A DNA stretch of 64,000 bases from Spirometra erinaceieuropaei (lineage: Eukaryota; Platyhelminthes; Cestoda; Diphyllobothriidea; Diphyllobothriidae), in the NCBI GenBank assembly GCA_902702965.1, contig CACRXP010000033.1, positions 1,750,430-1,814,429 on the forward strand, read 5' to 3'. Position 1 is the first letter of the stretch; the number at the start of each line of letters is the position of its first letter. Both the position numbers and the translations under genes were made by a program. The notes beneath the pieces were generated by a model. It had not been told where the DNA came from. It ran no database searches and saw only the letters and a program-made list of their open reading frames with translations. This document shows, in pieces, positions 21,001-27,144 of the stretch.

Positions 21001-22849
21001 TTGACACTTTCGTTCACTTTTCCTGGTATGAGAAGGCAATTGTTGTTGTAGCTGGAAGGGGTTTATAGAGGCGATGTCAAACATGGGTCCGGCTTTATTG
21101 TAGCTGCTTTCAAAGGTGCATCGTGACCGCGTCTGACTGAGTTTGAAATATGGCATTTGAGCGACTATGACATTATAACAGACATTTTGGAGCTGATGAA
21201 ACGGACAAGACAACCACGCTCAAGGACATTTGCCAGGGATTGCTTCAAAACTTAATTGCTAAGGTCGGTATGTCGATGGGGAAAATTGTAGTTGCTTCTT
21301 CAATGAGAATGTAGACGAGGTTTCGGCTTCGTCGTACCAACATAAAACTGCTGAAATCCAGATATGAAGCTTCATGAAGGACTGGCAGTCGGAAAAGGCG
21401 AAAATAAGGACCAGAGAAGACGGCTTGATCTGTTCCCCTTCTATTGTGAATACATTTGGGATTCAGGTAACAATAATAATATTTCAATGGTGGGGATCCA
21501 GAACTCCGCCGCTTCCCACAACAGAAGGCACATCGCTCATGGACCTTCTATGTAGTGCTGCCAGGATAAATCTTAATAGATTTCCTCATAATTGGTTAAG
21601 GTGAGAATCGTATCACAAAAAGCCTTATGCACACACATTCTAAGACTAAATGAGTAATAAAAGTCACAAAGAGAGCACTCTGCTACGACTGACTGCCATT
21701 TTTCTCTCTTCGGGAGAAGAATTCCCTCCTTCTACAGTCTATGGAGTGTTACGAACCCTCCTCCTTGGGAATAAACAGTCGGTGCACTACTGTGAGTACG
21801 TAACAAGAAGGCGCCCTGAGAGGACGGTATTCATCGTCAAATTAATATTACTGACACTCCAATGGGCTCCTTATACTGGGGAGTTATGTCGTTTCTGATA
21901 ACTATGGAGCAGTTATCTTTGTGTTTACTTCCAAGTATGAGAACTACTGCTATATTTGGCTTTACCAAAGGCACGCCATGACTTCGACTCTGCCGAACAT
22001 AATCTCTTGTTTGGGGGTTTCGCACTTCAGACTGAATGGGAAGGAAGGAATACCAAAGGATGAATGGCAGATGAACACCCTCCACTCCTCCACCTGCATG
22101 ACGACAGGCTTTCTGTCTGGTCCTCTGTCACTAAAATTTTACGAGAGCGATTGCAATAAAGGTGATGACGTTTAATTCAAATAGTATTGTCCGAAGCTCA
22201 CTTGGGGCGATGTGGTATGGGCTGTCACCGGACTAACTACAATTATTGACTTCGAACCGGTGCCTTCCGCACGGTATTCTCTATATGTGCATTAACATTA
22301 TAATCCGTGTCATTATTACTAATATGGTCCCATTCCTTCTGGAAAGTTTTCTGCAATACCTCGATGCGAATGCCTCCACATCGACCTTAATATCAGGCCA
22401 TCTGGGAAATTATTGTTCAATACATTTCCGAAAAAGGAGCCAGATGGCTAGATAGGCGTGAAAAGTAATGTAAAGGCTGACAGAAAAGGCGAGCATCACT
22501 CACACAGGTAGCGATCGTCTTCAGGGTCTCGCAAAGTTTCCTTTCGGTCCGGTTCTTCCATCTCACGCTTAATTGATTGTATCCCTTGAAAAAGCATAAA
22601 ACACACAGAAGCAAAAGACAAACCAGCTGATTTATCCTCCATCAGTGTCCCTGTGTGACACGTCTTCGCGGGAACAGGCAAATCCGTTGGTGCATTTGGG
22701 TCGCTCGCCGGAGAACTCGCCAGGATCCGTGCTGACTGGGAGTTGGCTGAGGAGGATGACGACGATGGCGATGGTGATGGTCGCCACTCATCACCGCTGC
22801 TTGCCCAGTCGCTTCCGCTGGATGAGGATTCGCAGTTGGGAGGCAGATG
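1..22849 (-). CDS. PRDM9-like PR/SET-domain zinc-finger gene, multi-exon; 3' end beyond window, 5' end not found
   Basis: Twelve minus-strand exons join with consistent splice phases: 22849-22624, 22584-22504, 20620-20307, 15617-15516, 10935-10852, 10815-10771, 10570-10513, 8140-8054, 4291-4205, 3992-3906, 602-516 and 76-1. All internal junctions show AG acceptors and GT donors, several being GTAAGT or GTGAGT. The product has a Ser-rich stretch, a zinc knuckle, a full PR/SET domain and at least five C2H2 fingers. This order (knuckle, PR/SET, fingers) is that of PRDM7/9, which are histone H3 lysine methyltransferases that bind DNA through their fingers; methyltransferase activity and nuclear location here are inferred from the family. 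Neither a KRAB box nor an SSXRD motif was found. Two introns are 36 and 39 bp, while others reach about 5 kb and hold retroelements. The motif equivalent to W-Y-G near the end of the PR domain reads V-Y-G. No ATG exon was identified upstream of 22849. Confidence 0.85.
516..602 (-). CDS. PRDM-like zinc-finger exon 4
   Basis: This 87-bp phase 1-1 exon encodes LRNYICSICGKAY ... KEHVDIVH, one C2H2 finger with Tyr in place of the usual Phe. Helix positions -1, 2, 3 and 6 are V, C, K and E. The donor is GTAAGC. Confidence 0.9.
660..2900. other. Intron of the PRDM-like gene, unidentified repeats
   Basis: No exon or recognised element is seen. A phrase near 1028-1046 (GGGACCGGTGGTAATAGG) recurs with one change at about 9619-9637. 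The block 960-1030 also resembles 1900-1935 in opposite sense. These suggest an unnamed dispersed repeat. A run of 14 C bases lies at 2459-2472. Confidence 0.4.
2933..3660 (+). mobile_element. Penelope-like element fragment (PLE-A), 3' part with hammerhead core
   Basis: The plus-strand open frame 2933-3448 carries the end of a GIY-YIG endonuclease: CNYVGET, RLAEQAAAV, and later FKFYEAEILARGDN with SRELLQSWF. Similar text occurs at 9960-10060 and 13,285-13,370, so this is a dispersed family. It lies in a PRDM intron in opposite orientation to the gene. The reverse transcriptase part is missing. A hammerhead-type core follows at 3604-3633. Confidence 0.75.
3590..3655 (+). ncRNA. Hammerhead ribozyme-type motif, PLE terminal region
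   Basis: CTGATGA (3604-3610) is followed by a potential stem II, GGATTC paired with GAATCC, and then GAAA (3630-3633). This is the conserved order of the hammerhead catalytic core. The flank after GAAA (CATCGGGCTAATAA) matches the copy at 20,156. Stems I and III were not resolved by eye, so cleavage activity is unproven. Confidence 0.65.
3906..3992 (-). CDS. PRDM-like zinc-finger exon 3
   Basis: This 87-bp phase 1-1 exon encodes LRDYTCEDCGKAF ... KTHINAVH, one complete C2H2 finger. Helix positions -1, 2, 3 and 6 are R, T, D and T. It lies only 212 bp from finger 2. The acceptor is CTTACAG and the donor GTACGG. Confidence 0.9.
4205..4291 (-). CDS. PRDM-like zinc-finger exon 2
   Basis: This 87-bp phase 1-1 exon encodes one C2H2 finger starting LRSHTCEICGRNF and ending KQHVDYVH. 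Helix positions -1, 2, 3 and 6 are Q, R, I and Q. The acceptor is TTTTTCAG and the donor GTACGT. The inter-finger linker is HKRLRSHTC rather than TGEKP. Confidence 0.9.
5400..5430 (-). ncRNA. Hammerhead-like core, left inverted end of PLE-B
   Basis: On the minus strand CTGATGA (5425-5419) is followed after nine bases by GAAA (5409-5406). Stem II is only weakly paired, so this is probably a decayed or minimal form. Confidence 0.4.
6605..6650 (+). ncRNA. Hammerhead-like core, right inverted end of PLE-B
   Basis: CTGATGA at 6612-6618 is followed by AGAATAATCG then GAAAA. It is the inverted partner of the 5400-5430 motif. Stem II is poor. Confidence 0.4.
6680..8000. other. Intronic sequence, no gene recognised
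   Basis: This is intron between finger exons 1 and 2. A short CA repeat lies at 7394-7408. Several open frames exist on both strands but none shows a domain or fits the exon pattern. Confidence 0.4.
8054..8140 (-). CDS. PRDM-like zinc-finger exon 1
   Basis: This 87-bp exon (phase 1 to 1) encodes one C2H2 finger, CEFCGKAF ... HLKEHVNGVH. Helix positions -1, 2, 3 and 6 are Q, G, H and E. The acceptor is TTTTCAG and the donor GTACGT. The lead-in is PREHTC. Confidence 0.9.
8225..8520 (-). mobile_element. tRNA-derived SINE (family 1), degraded
   Basis: On the minus strand 8281-8228 reads like a tRNA head: GTGGCCCAGTGGTTAGAGGC (box A type) and a decayed box B (GAGCTCGATA). The body, 8290-8420, matches 52,065-52,200 closely, including CGGAACTCACTCGTTCCG. 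A second box-A-like phrase is at 8428-8446. No complete tRNA fold is present. Confidence 0.65.
8560..9700. other. Intronic sequence, no gene recognised
   Basis: I see no exon here that fits the PRDM-like gene. A 49-base open piece at 9196-9244 was tested and set aside. Part of 9590-9670 matches the repeat at 1000-1050. Confidence 0.4.
9739..9820 (+). repeat. Degenerate telomere-like repeat tract (CCCTAA-type)
   Basis: The stretch holds successive CTAACCC, CCTAACCCTAACC, CCCTAAC and CACCTAAAC units, ending in CTCCTAACGCCAACCCC. TTAGGG is the usual metazoan and flatworm telomere unit. The tract is short and imperfect and lies inside an intron, directly 5' of a PLE fragment. Confidence 0.6.
9830..10200 (+). 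mobile_element. PLE-A fragment (GIY-YIG end)
   Basis: The frame 9827-10105 includes HSMGHHVYKFGEVEIFAKGDN and RSELL, matching the GIY-YIG tail at 3110-3210. Both ends are decayed and no hammerhead core is visible. Confidence 0.65.
10513..10570 (-). CDS. PRDM-like exon g: post-PR linker (FSRKIG)
   Basis: This 58-bp exon (phase 0 to 1) has acceptor TGTTTAG and donor GTGAGT. It joins the previous exon as VYGEK-FSRKIGTS, close to the Y-G-x-x-Y-x-x-x-L-G pattern that ends PRDM9 PR domains. It then gives a short acidic/Ser linker. Its phase 1 exit is the one required to enter the zinc-finger exons. Confidence 0.75.
10771..10815 (-). CDS. PRDM-like exon f: end of PR/SET domain (ELLTVYGEK)
   Basis: This 45-bp exon (15 codons, phase 0 to 0) encodes TIPPNVELLTVYGEK. 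The family motif here is E-L-L-V-W-Y-G, so this copy has Val where Trp is usual. A 36-bp intron (10816-10851) separates it from the previous exon. The donor is GTGAGT. Confidence 0.88.
10852..10935 (-). CDS. PRDM-like exon e: PR/SET segment with FVNCARNDEEQN
   Basis: This 84-bp exon (28 codons, phase 0 to 0) has acceptor TTTTCAG and donor GTAAGG. It encodes FVNCARNDEEQNFV followed by QYRGKIYYRACK. Asn-Cys-Ala-Arg is the cofactor-site motif of the PRDM9-type PR domain, and the Y-Y-R-x-C segment is the next conserved strand. Joined to the previous exon it reads NWLR-FVNCAR, as in the family. Confidence 0.9.
10945..12425. other. Intronic sequence, no gene recognised
   Basis: This is intron between PR/SET exons d and e. 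The minus open frame 11373-11155 has no known domain. Nothing else recognised. Confidence 0.35.
12430..12957. mobile_element. AT-rich inverted-repeat element (MITE/foldback-like), about 0.53 kb
   Basis: The left arm, 12,435-12,570, starts CCTTATAAATTCAAATATAT. It reappears as the reverse complement at 12,820-12,955, whose outer end is CCTTATAAGTCCAAATATAT. Shared phrases include TACGTCTTCTTCAAAT and GTATAATT. The arms are about 110-130 bp with many changes. No open frame and no clear target duplication were seen. Confidence 0.65.
13210..13720 (+). mobile_element. PLE-A fragment with decayed hammerhead region
   Basis: Translation in mixed frames gives GIY-YIG tail words (AEHAVAARRDDA, GENRVSRQMIESW) homologous to 3060-3210. 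At 13,660-13,700 the text CTGGGCTCTAGTGTGAATCAGAAA aligns with the hammerhead segment at 3604-3633, but CTGATGA is lost. Confidence 0.6.
13975..14040 (+). repeat. Dispersed repeat shared with 49,222-49,270
   Basis: ACCATCACGTGAACCCAC followed by ACACCCCTACATCCC occurs here and again at 49,222-49,262. The family is unknown. The second copy sits upstream of the RTE-like element. Confidence 0.5.
14050..15500. other. Intronic sequence, no gene recognised
   Basis: There are open frames on both strands, including 14,778-14,431, but none shows a domain or exon-like borders. It lies between PRDM exon d and the PLE-A fragment. Confidence 0.35.
15516..15617 (-). CDS. PRDM-like exon d: central PR/SET segment (YAWLI ... 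SNWLR)
   Basis: This 102-bp exon (34 codons, phase 0 to 0) has a TTATAAG acceptor and a GTAAGT donor. It contains GYAWLI, HIVDAADP and TSNWLR. These correspond to the Y-S-W-L-I, Y-V-D-G and N-W-M-R motifs of PRDM PR/SET domains. It sits in a large intron-rich region between copies of retroelement debris. It has no ORF-length signal and was found only by looking for the missing middle of the domain. Confidence 0.85.
15657..15760 (-). mobile_element. Solo 3' end of a LINE (family C type)
   Basis: The minus strand reads the hairpin GACCCCAACGGGTC (15,698-15,685), then a TTAATAAAAAATATTTATC tail. The same arrangement ends the LINE copies at 33,892, 41,844 and 45,258. It is a very short 5'-truncated insertion in the intron upstream of exon d. 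Confidence 0.6.
16541..16606 (+). mobile_element. tRNA-derived SINE head (family 2)
   Basis: TACTCAGGTGGTAAGAAC resembles box A, and GGGTTGGAATCCCACC resembles box B with the usual T-arm pairing. On the opposite strand it makes the peptide word WPRWDSNPR, a common false-protein signal from such repeats. Acceptor-stem pairing was not found. Confidence 0.55.
16880..17300. other. Intronic sequence, no gene recognised
   Basis: GC-richer stretch between a SINE and a PLE-C fragment. No domain was seen in either strand. Confidence 0.3.
17250..17720 (-). mobile_element. PLE-C fragment, GIY-YIG endonuclease end
   Basis: The minus frame 17,676-17,392 reads VNIKDRLEPKEQS, LIPCQNCPCNYTGQTG and RRGDELAQVTAHTYEVGHDF. 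It is nearly collinear with 58,020-58,290. GIY-YIG is the endonuclease domain of most Penelope-like elements. The 3' flank ends GCTCAGAACAATAAAC as in the 58.5-kb copy, but the hammerhead core there is lost. Confidence 0.75.
18300..19500 (+). mobile_element. PLE-B element, degenerate, with inverted termini
   Basis: The frame 18,427-18,747 includes RADGSIRRSVYRKDPWSGQY and FVPIQQKRNLIRIL, parallel to 5580-5730. Later frames give a broken GIY-YIG region near 18,990-19,080. The left end holds a minus-strand CTGATGA (18,339-18,333) followed by ...CGAAGGTGTCAG. The right end at about 19,470 has CCGATGAGAATTTACCGAAAGC. Both look like decayed hammerhead termini. Confidence 0.65.
20040..20200 (+). 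mobile_element. Solo PLE terminal repeat with hammerhead core
   Basis: A GA-rich microsatellite (20,034-20,062) is followed by about 60 bp and then the hammerhead core. No PLE coding sequence is attached. It ends about 100 bp from the splice donor of PRDM exon c, inside the intron. Confidence 0.6.
20110..20185 (+). ncRNA. Hammerhead ribozyme-type motif (best-preserved PLE-A type)
   Basis: CTGATGA (20,126-20,132), stem II GGGTTC...GAATCC, and GAAA (20,152-20,155) are all present in order. After GAAA comes CGTCAGGCTAATAAAC, which matches the 3604 copy. The stem III/I partition is unclear, so activity is inferred only. Confidence 0.65.
20307..20620 (-). CDS. PRDM-like exon c: zinc knuckle plus first part of PR/SET domain
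   Basis: This 314-bp exon (phase 1 to 0) has acceptor CGAACTAG and donor GTAAGT after ...PDELDA. It opens with C-x2-C-x7-C-x2-H (CYEC ... DACEKH), the zinc knuckle that precedes the PR domain in PRDM9. Seven more residues separate it from a Cys-containing stretch, and then come the PR/SET signatures AGLGVW, PLGTVCGPY and SGEV. An AG at 20642-20643 (acceptor 21 bases earlier) is also possible, but it would insert seven residues and break the family spacing. The open frame runs past the donor for about 100 bases, but that part has no SET similarity. Confidence 0.88.
20650..22490. other. Intron of the PRDM-like gene, nothing recognised
   Basis: The minus frame 21,213-20,929 is open for 94 codons but has no domain. 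Exons b and c splice in phase without it. No mobile element is recognised here. Confidence 0.4.
22504..22584 (-). CDS. PRDM-like exon b: acidic linker ending DDRYL
   Basis: This 81-bp exon (phase 1 to 1) has a CAAG acceptor and a GTGAGT donor. It encodes a charged peptide ending DPEDDRYL. In vertebrate PRDM9 the segment just before the zinc knuckle ends in a similar D-D-x-Y-L-Y-C pattern. Joined to the next exon, the sequence here reads DDRYLYCYEC, so the junction reproduces that spacing. This match also decides which of two AG acceptors the next exon uses. Confidence 0.7.
22624..22849 (-). CDS. PRDM-like exon a: Ser/Pro-rich N-terminal segment
   Basis: The open frame (phase 0 in, phase 1 out, 226 bp) encodes a low-complexity stretch rich in Ser, Pro and acidic residues, including SGSDW and SGDEW. 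It ends in ...MEDKSAG. The codon just upstream of the chosen acceptor (CTGATAG) is an in-frame TAG, so the exon cannot extend further. The donor GTTTGT is weak, but it opens a 39-bp intron ending TTTTTCAAG, and the phase fits the next exon. The segment is probably disordered. Its inclusion rests on splice phase and composition only, not on homology. Confidence 0.55.
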
Positions 22850-22859
22850 CTATCAGTAA

Positions 22860-25800
22860 GACGAACCTCGGTTAAAACCCACACATCTAACTGGACGTAC
22901 AATGTCCACAACATGCAACGCCGTGTGGTTCTAAAGGACGTTTAGATATCCGGCATTTTATGGCAAAAAACTTCCTCTATCAAATAGACAAACATAACAA
23001 GCATCTATGATATTAAACCGCACAGTTATATGCACGAAGGAGAAGAGCATGTCTAGCAAGAGGCTGTCAAAATTGGAGAAGATAAATACTCTCCTTGCCG
23101 CAAGCATCAGAAAGGGACTTCCAGTAACATGGAGTCATTTCAATCATGCAAACAAGTTTGGGCTAAGTCAGAAGGAGAACTCCCGAAACTGCGCAGCAAA
23201 TTTCATTTATTTCATCTTACCTTTATAAATGTGCTAGGTTTCAGAAAAATCTGGGTTCCAGTCTATCCTGCTATATGGCAACAAAGGAAATGCTCAAAAA
23301 ATCCAAGTTTCCCGCCCTGGGGCAAATGCATCTACCTCCCGATCTCTCCGAGACTTGGGTTTGTACACGGTCCACTCACATGGTCAGCGTACGGTTTACC
23401 TGACGCTGAAGTACCAAAAAGCGGTTTAGTATGTACAATCAGATTTACTTGTTCCGTTCATATATAGTAGAAGAAAAAGCCTTCAAAAGGTCTAGTCTAT
23501 CAGCCTACGACAGTTCTGAGCATCAAGCGAAGGCGCAGCCGTCCCCTCCCTACTCCTCCCCTTTGTTAAATAACCAGTTGGAAAAGAGAACTTGACTCAC
23601 CAAACGCCGGCAACAGCACAGCGTCTGCTTGCTTTCTATAATAAAAGATAAATGGCTCCAAAAGGCATTCCGACTTGCATTCACGAGACGTTAGCTGCAC
23701 AACGGTGCGCATAAGCGTCCGTCTTATGCATGTAAATTGCCATGCATTATTACCTGTTCTTCCCTTGCCTTTCTTAATTACATAAGACCGTGTCGAGTGT
23801 GCCACTAGAAACTGCTGGTTCTGTATGCCAAGCAGTAACTTATTAGAACATGCGTGACTGACACATTTCGTCATTTGTGCCATCTGTGAAGTGAGTGCAG
23901 TGTTTAGTGCCTACCATCTGTAGGAAGACTTTTGCGCGGTTATGTGCTTATCATCTGGAATTGGCTTTCGGACATTTAATCGCATAGGCATCCAACGACG
24001 AACGAAAACGAAACAAATCCCAACATTTGCACTGTTTTACGGAAAATAAATACAGTTACCTAGGGAGTAACTCTGAGCTGAAATACCGGACGATACAAAA
24101 TATGCGATGCAAACCGACGTTCGGCTGTATTAAGACCTTCATACCCAAGGTGGAGGGTGTCGTGATTATAATTCGATTTTGCAAGTCTATGCATGGCGAA
24201 TAAAGACCTGTATAAAGGAGTACAAGACAAAAAATCGCAGGGGAGAGGCATAAGAAATATACGTAGGATAAAATCATCTAAATGCAAATCGAAGAGGATA
24301 GGTATAAATGTACTACATGCATCCGAAGGAGGTCGAAACGGGCAAATTAATCAACTGAAAAAAACGAGTGCGTAGGTGGGCATTTGTCGGATAAAAAATG
24401 GGGAATGACAAATTTTTCTTGCTGCTTTTTTCTAAACAAAAATGGAGAACACTGCTAACGGCATTTTTAAAAGTCTACTAAATGTACAACAACAGCAGAT
24501 GGCCGAAGTTTTCATTCGCAGTAACGAAAGATCCAATTCCATGGCAAGTTTAATCGCTTCTGAAGAAAGAACATGTAGAACAGAAAGCTATATGATCAGC
24601 ACATAATGACCCAATTCTAGCTGTTGCAATTTCGGACAACAGGATCACCACCGGCGCAACGCCTTCGGAGAGATGGAATTCTTGGAGACGCACCACAGCT
24701 ACATGCAGCGCAGAACGTTGACGAGCCGTGCGGCTTGGTGTTGCGATTATTCATTAAAGTCTATGTCCCGGAAGAGGTATGACAAGTACAACAGTGGAAG
24801 TCATCTGAAAACGACGGCATGAAATTACTTAACTGTTTAGTTTTAGAATATCCTCAGATGCGGACAAGCTCCTTGCGTATTCTCACATCAGCCCTCAAGC
24901 CCTTCTCCCAATGTGTTGTGTCTGATGATGGCACACTAAAAGATCCTGGTATCTGTGGCCGCACAGACTCGTAAATCTCGAGTAGACTGAAAAAAGTGAG
25001 TCCATTCTATGACGGCTTCGGTCAAGTCATAGCAATGGAGACTGGTCTACAATAAATGCCTAGCAATATGGCTGAGCCTGATGAAGAGGGCAACTACTAT
25101 AGCATTTCTATAGAAGCTGGGATCGGAGACAAAAACTCCAGAGTGCAGGAAGCTAACAACAAATATTTGTAAGTCATGGTACGGTGACATAAGAAAAGCT
25201 TTCATAAACATAGCTGTCATTCCTCTGGTATACCAGAGGCGGTATACCATAAACGGTATACCGTAAACGCCACTATATTCGGTTATAAATGTGCACACTC
25301 AATTGCCTTAAACATCAAAGACCAGAGATTTCCGGGCCAAATGTCTTCGCGGATGCTGTAAGCCATCGTCATCTAGGTAATGTCAGTGCGTCTGTGGACC
25401 CAAATCTAATAGATTATGAATTTTATGCTTGCCTCATCACCATGGCCGCTCATCATATTGTAAATATCGCTAACAAATGGAAAAGATGCGAGAAATTGGT
25501 GTACTATAATACAGCAAAGTCAGAGTAAAGGAGATTCGAAAACATAGCAGGTATTCTCACACAACCGGTCTCCAACAGCTGAGGGGTCCCAACGCAGCCC
25601 GACATTTCACAACTGAACTTAAAGTCGGGCAGTTTTCTGATTAGCTTATGGGCCGCGCGACCTAGATGGTGATGGATTTAAAGTCATAAGTCAAGTTTTA
25701 AGGTCAAATTTAGCATAAACTTGAATCTTTCATCCCAGAGAACCCCGAAACCTTCTCTTACAATGCGTATACTTTCGCTTTATGCACGAATTTTCGAGAA

Positions 25801-27140
25801 GTTGGTTTCCAGCTTAACTTTGGATATCCCACGCAAACAAGGGATCAGAGTGGATAAAAAATTTAAACTAGGTTATTGTAAGTTCCTTATAAAAACGGCT
25901 GACAGTGGAACATTAAGGCGGATTTTTTACAGGATACGATGGAAATAAGCAATCATCAAGTTCTTGGACGCTGAAAGTAGACTATGAGTGAAAAAGGCAA
26001 AAACTGAGTAAAAGTTACACTTTCTCGATAATATAATCAAATTGAACTAAATACGCATTAACACCTCTTCCCTTCCGCCATAATATGTCCCGACACATAA
26101 CGCAAGTTCAACATAAAAGTTTTTCAGGAAAAGTCTACAGGTGGTTCGTAAAGCTATACCAGCAACCTAAAGAGAGGTCAAATGTGGATTCCTCGATCTT
26201 AAACCGGGCATGTTAGTCTATTTGTCTATCTCCGCGTCTTTCAAAATTAATTTCGACATTTCACCGTTGAGTATTTTACTTTTTGGGACGTCGTTGAAGC
26301 CTTTGCGCTGAAAGTCACAAAGCACGCCGTTTTGGTGTTTTTTTACCGAAACATCAGTTACTGCGCCATGATAAACATTAGTTTTCGTATCGGCTTTACC
26401 ATTCCTAACCATTTTGGTGACCACCTCAGTTAGCAAATGTAAATACCCTAATTTCAAAATTGACACTAACATTAAATTTTGCTTACTAATTATTAATCGT
26501 CAGTGCGAAGAGCTTTGCGGTGAAGTGAATAATTATCACCGTTTCTTGACGAAATGTGCAGACCGCATGATAAGGTCCTCAAGCAAAACTTGTTCGCATT
26601 GCTTTCTTGTTTCCACTTCCTCCAGCTTCCTCCGCCTATAAATGATCACTTCTCTTCTTCTTAAGGTATTCCTTTTTTGGAATGGCCACCGAATCGATAT
26701 AAAATCTTACAATAATCAGTAAATATTCAGGGCAGAATGAGCCTTTATCTGAATACCGGCTCGATTAAAATTTTTCTTTTTTCCCGCATGCCGAGAAAAT
26801 ATCTTTCAGAGTTTGAAAGAGTACCACCAGGAAAATGGGATGATTCCGGCAAAATAAGTTATCAAATCAAATTTCTCTCTGCGTGGTCTTTCAATCACAA
26901 ATCACATTTCTCAAACTTTCCGACTTCTTCGGCACATGCATCGCGTACTTAGAAATTACAGTGTCCTACTTAACCAATCATTCACCAAAAGAAATCGAGA
27001 CCACATTCTCGCGACCGAACCTATCAGCCTCCTCATTATTTCCCAGAGATCCTCATCAGAGACCTGTTCCAACTTCTGGGATTTCGAATTCTCACCTCCA
27101 AATTTCATTACAACTCGAAACCAGCCATCACATAAGATGG
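22860..27140. other. Intergenic or 5' intron sequence, no supported gene
   Basis: The missing first exon(s) of the PRDM-like gene may lie here. One open minus frame, 23,883-23,566, ends near a GTGAGT donor, but its frame exits in the wrong phase for exon a. An open hydrophilic minus frame at 26,472-26,218 is not recognised. A perfect 18-bp palindrome is at 25,222-25,239. Confidence 0.35.
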
Positions 27141-27144
27141 ACAT

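Noticed and set aside
20929..21213. 94-codon minus open frame in a PRDM intron
   Set aside because: Exons b and c splice in phase without it, and no known motif is seen.
23566..23883. Minus open frame ending at a GTGAGT donor, possible first exon
   Set aside because: It exits in phase 1 while exon a enters in phase 0, and no domain is visible. It is left unassigned.
24924..24965. Hammerhead core at CTGATGA
   Set aside because: CTGATGATGG is present, but no GAAA or stem II follows. At most it is a decayed relic.
26218..26472. Hydrophilic minus open frame as a host gene
   Set aside because: 84 codons without a domain, splice pattern or repeat match. Length alone is not enough.
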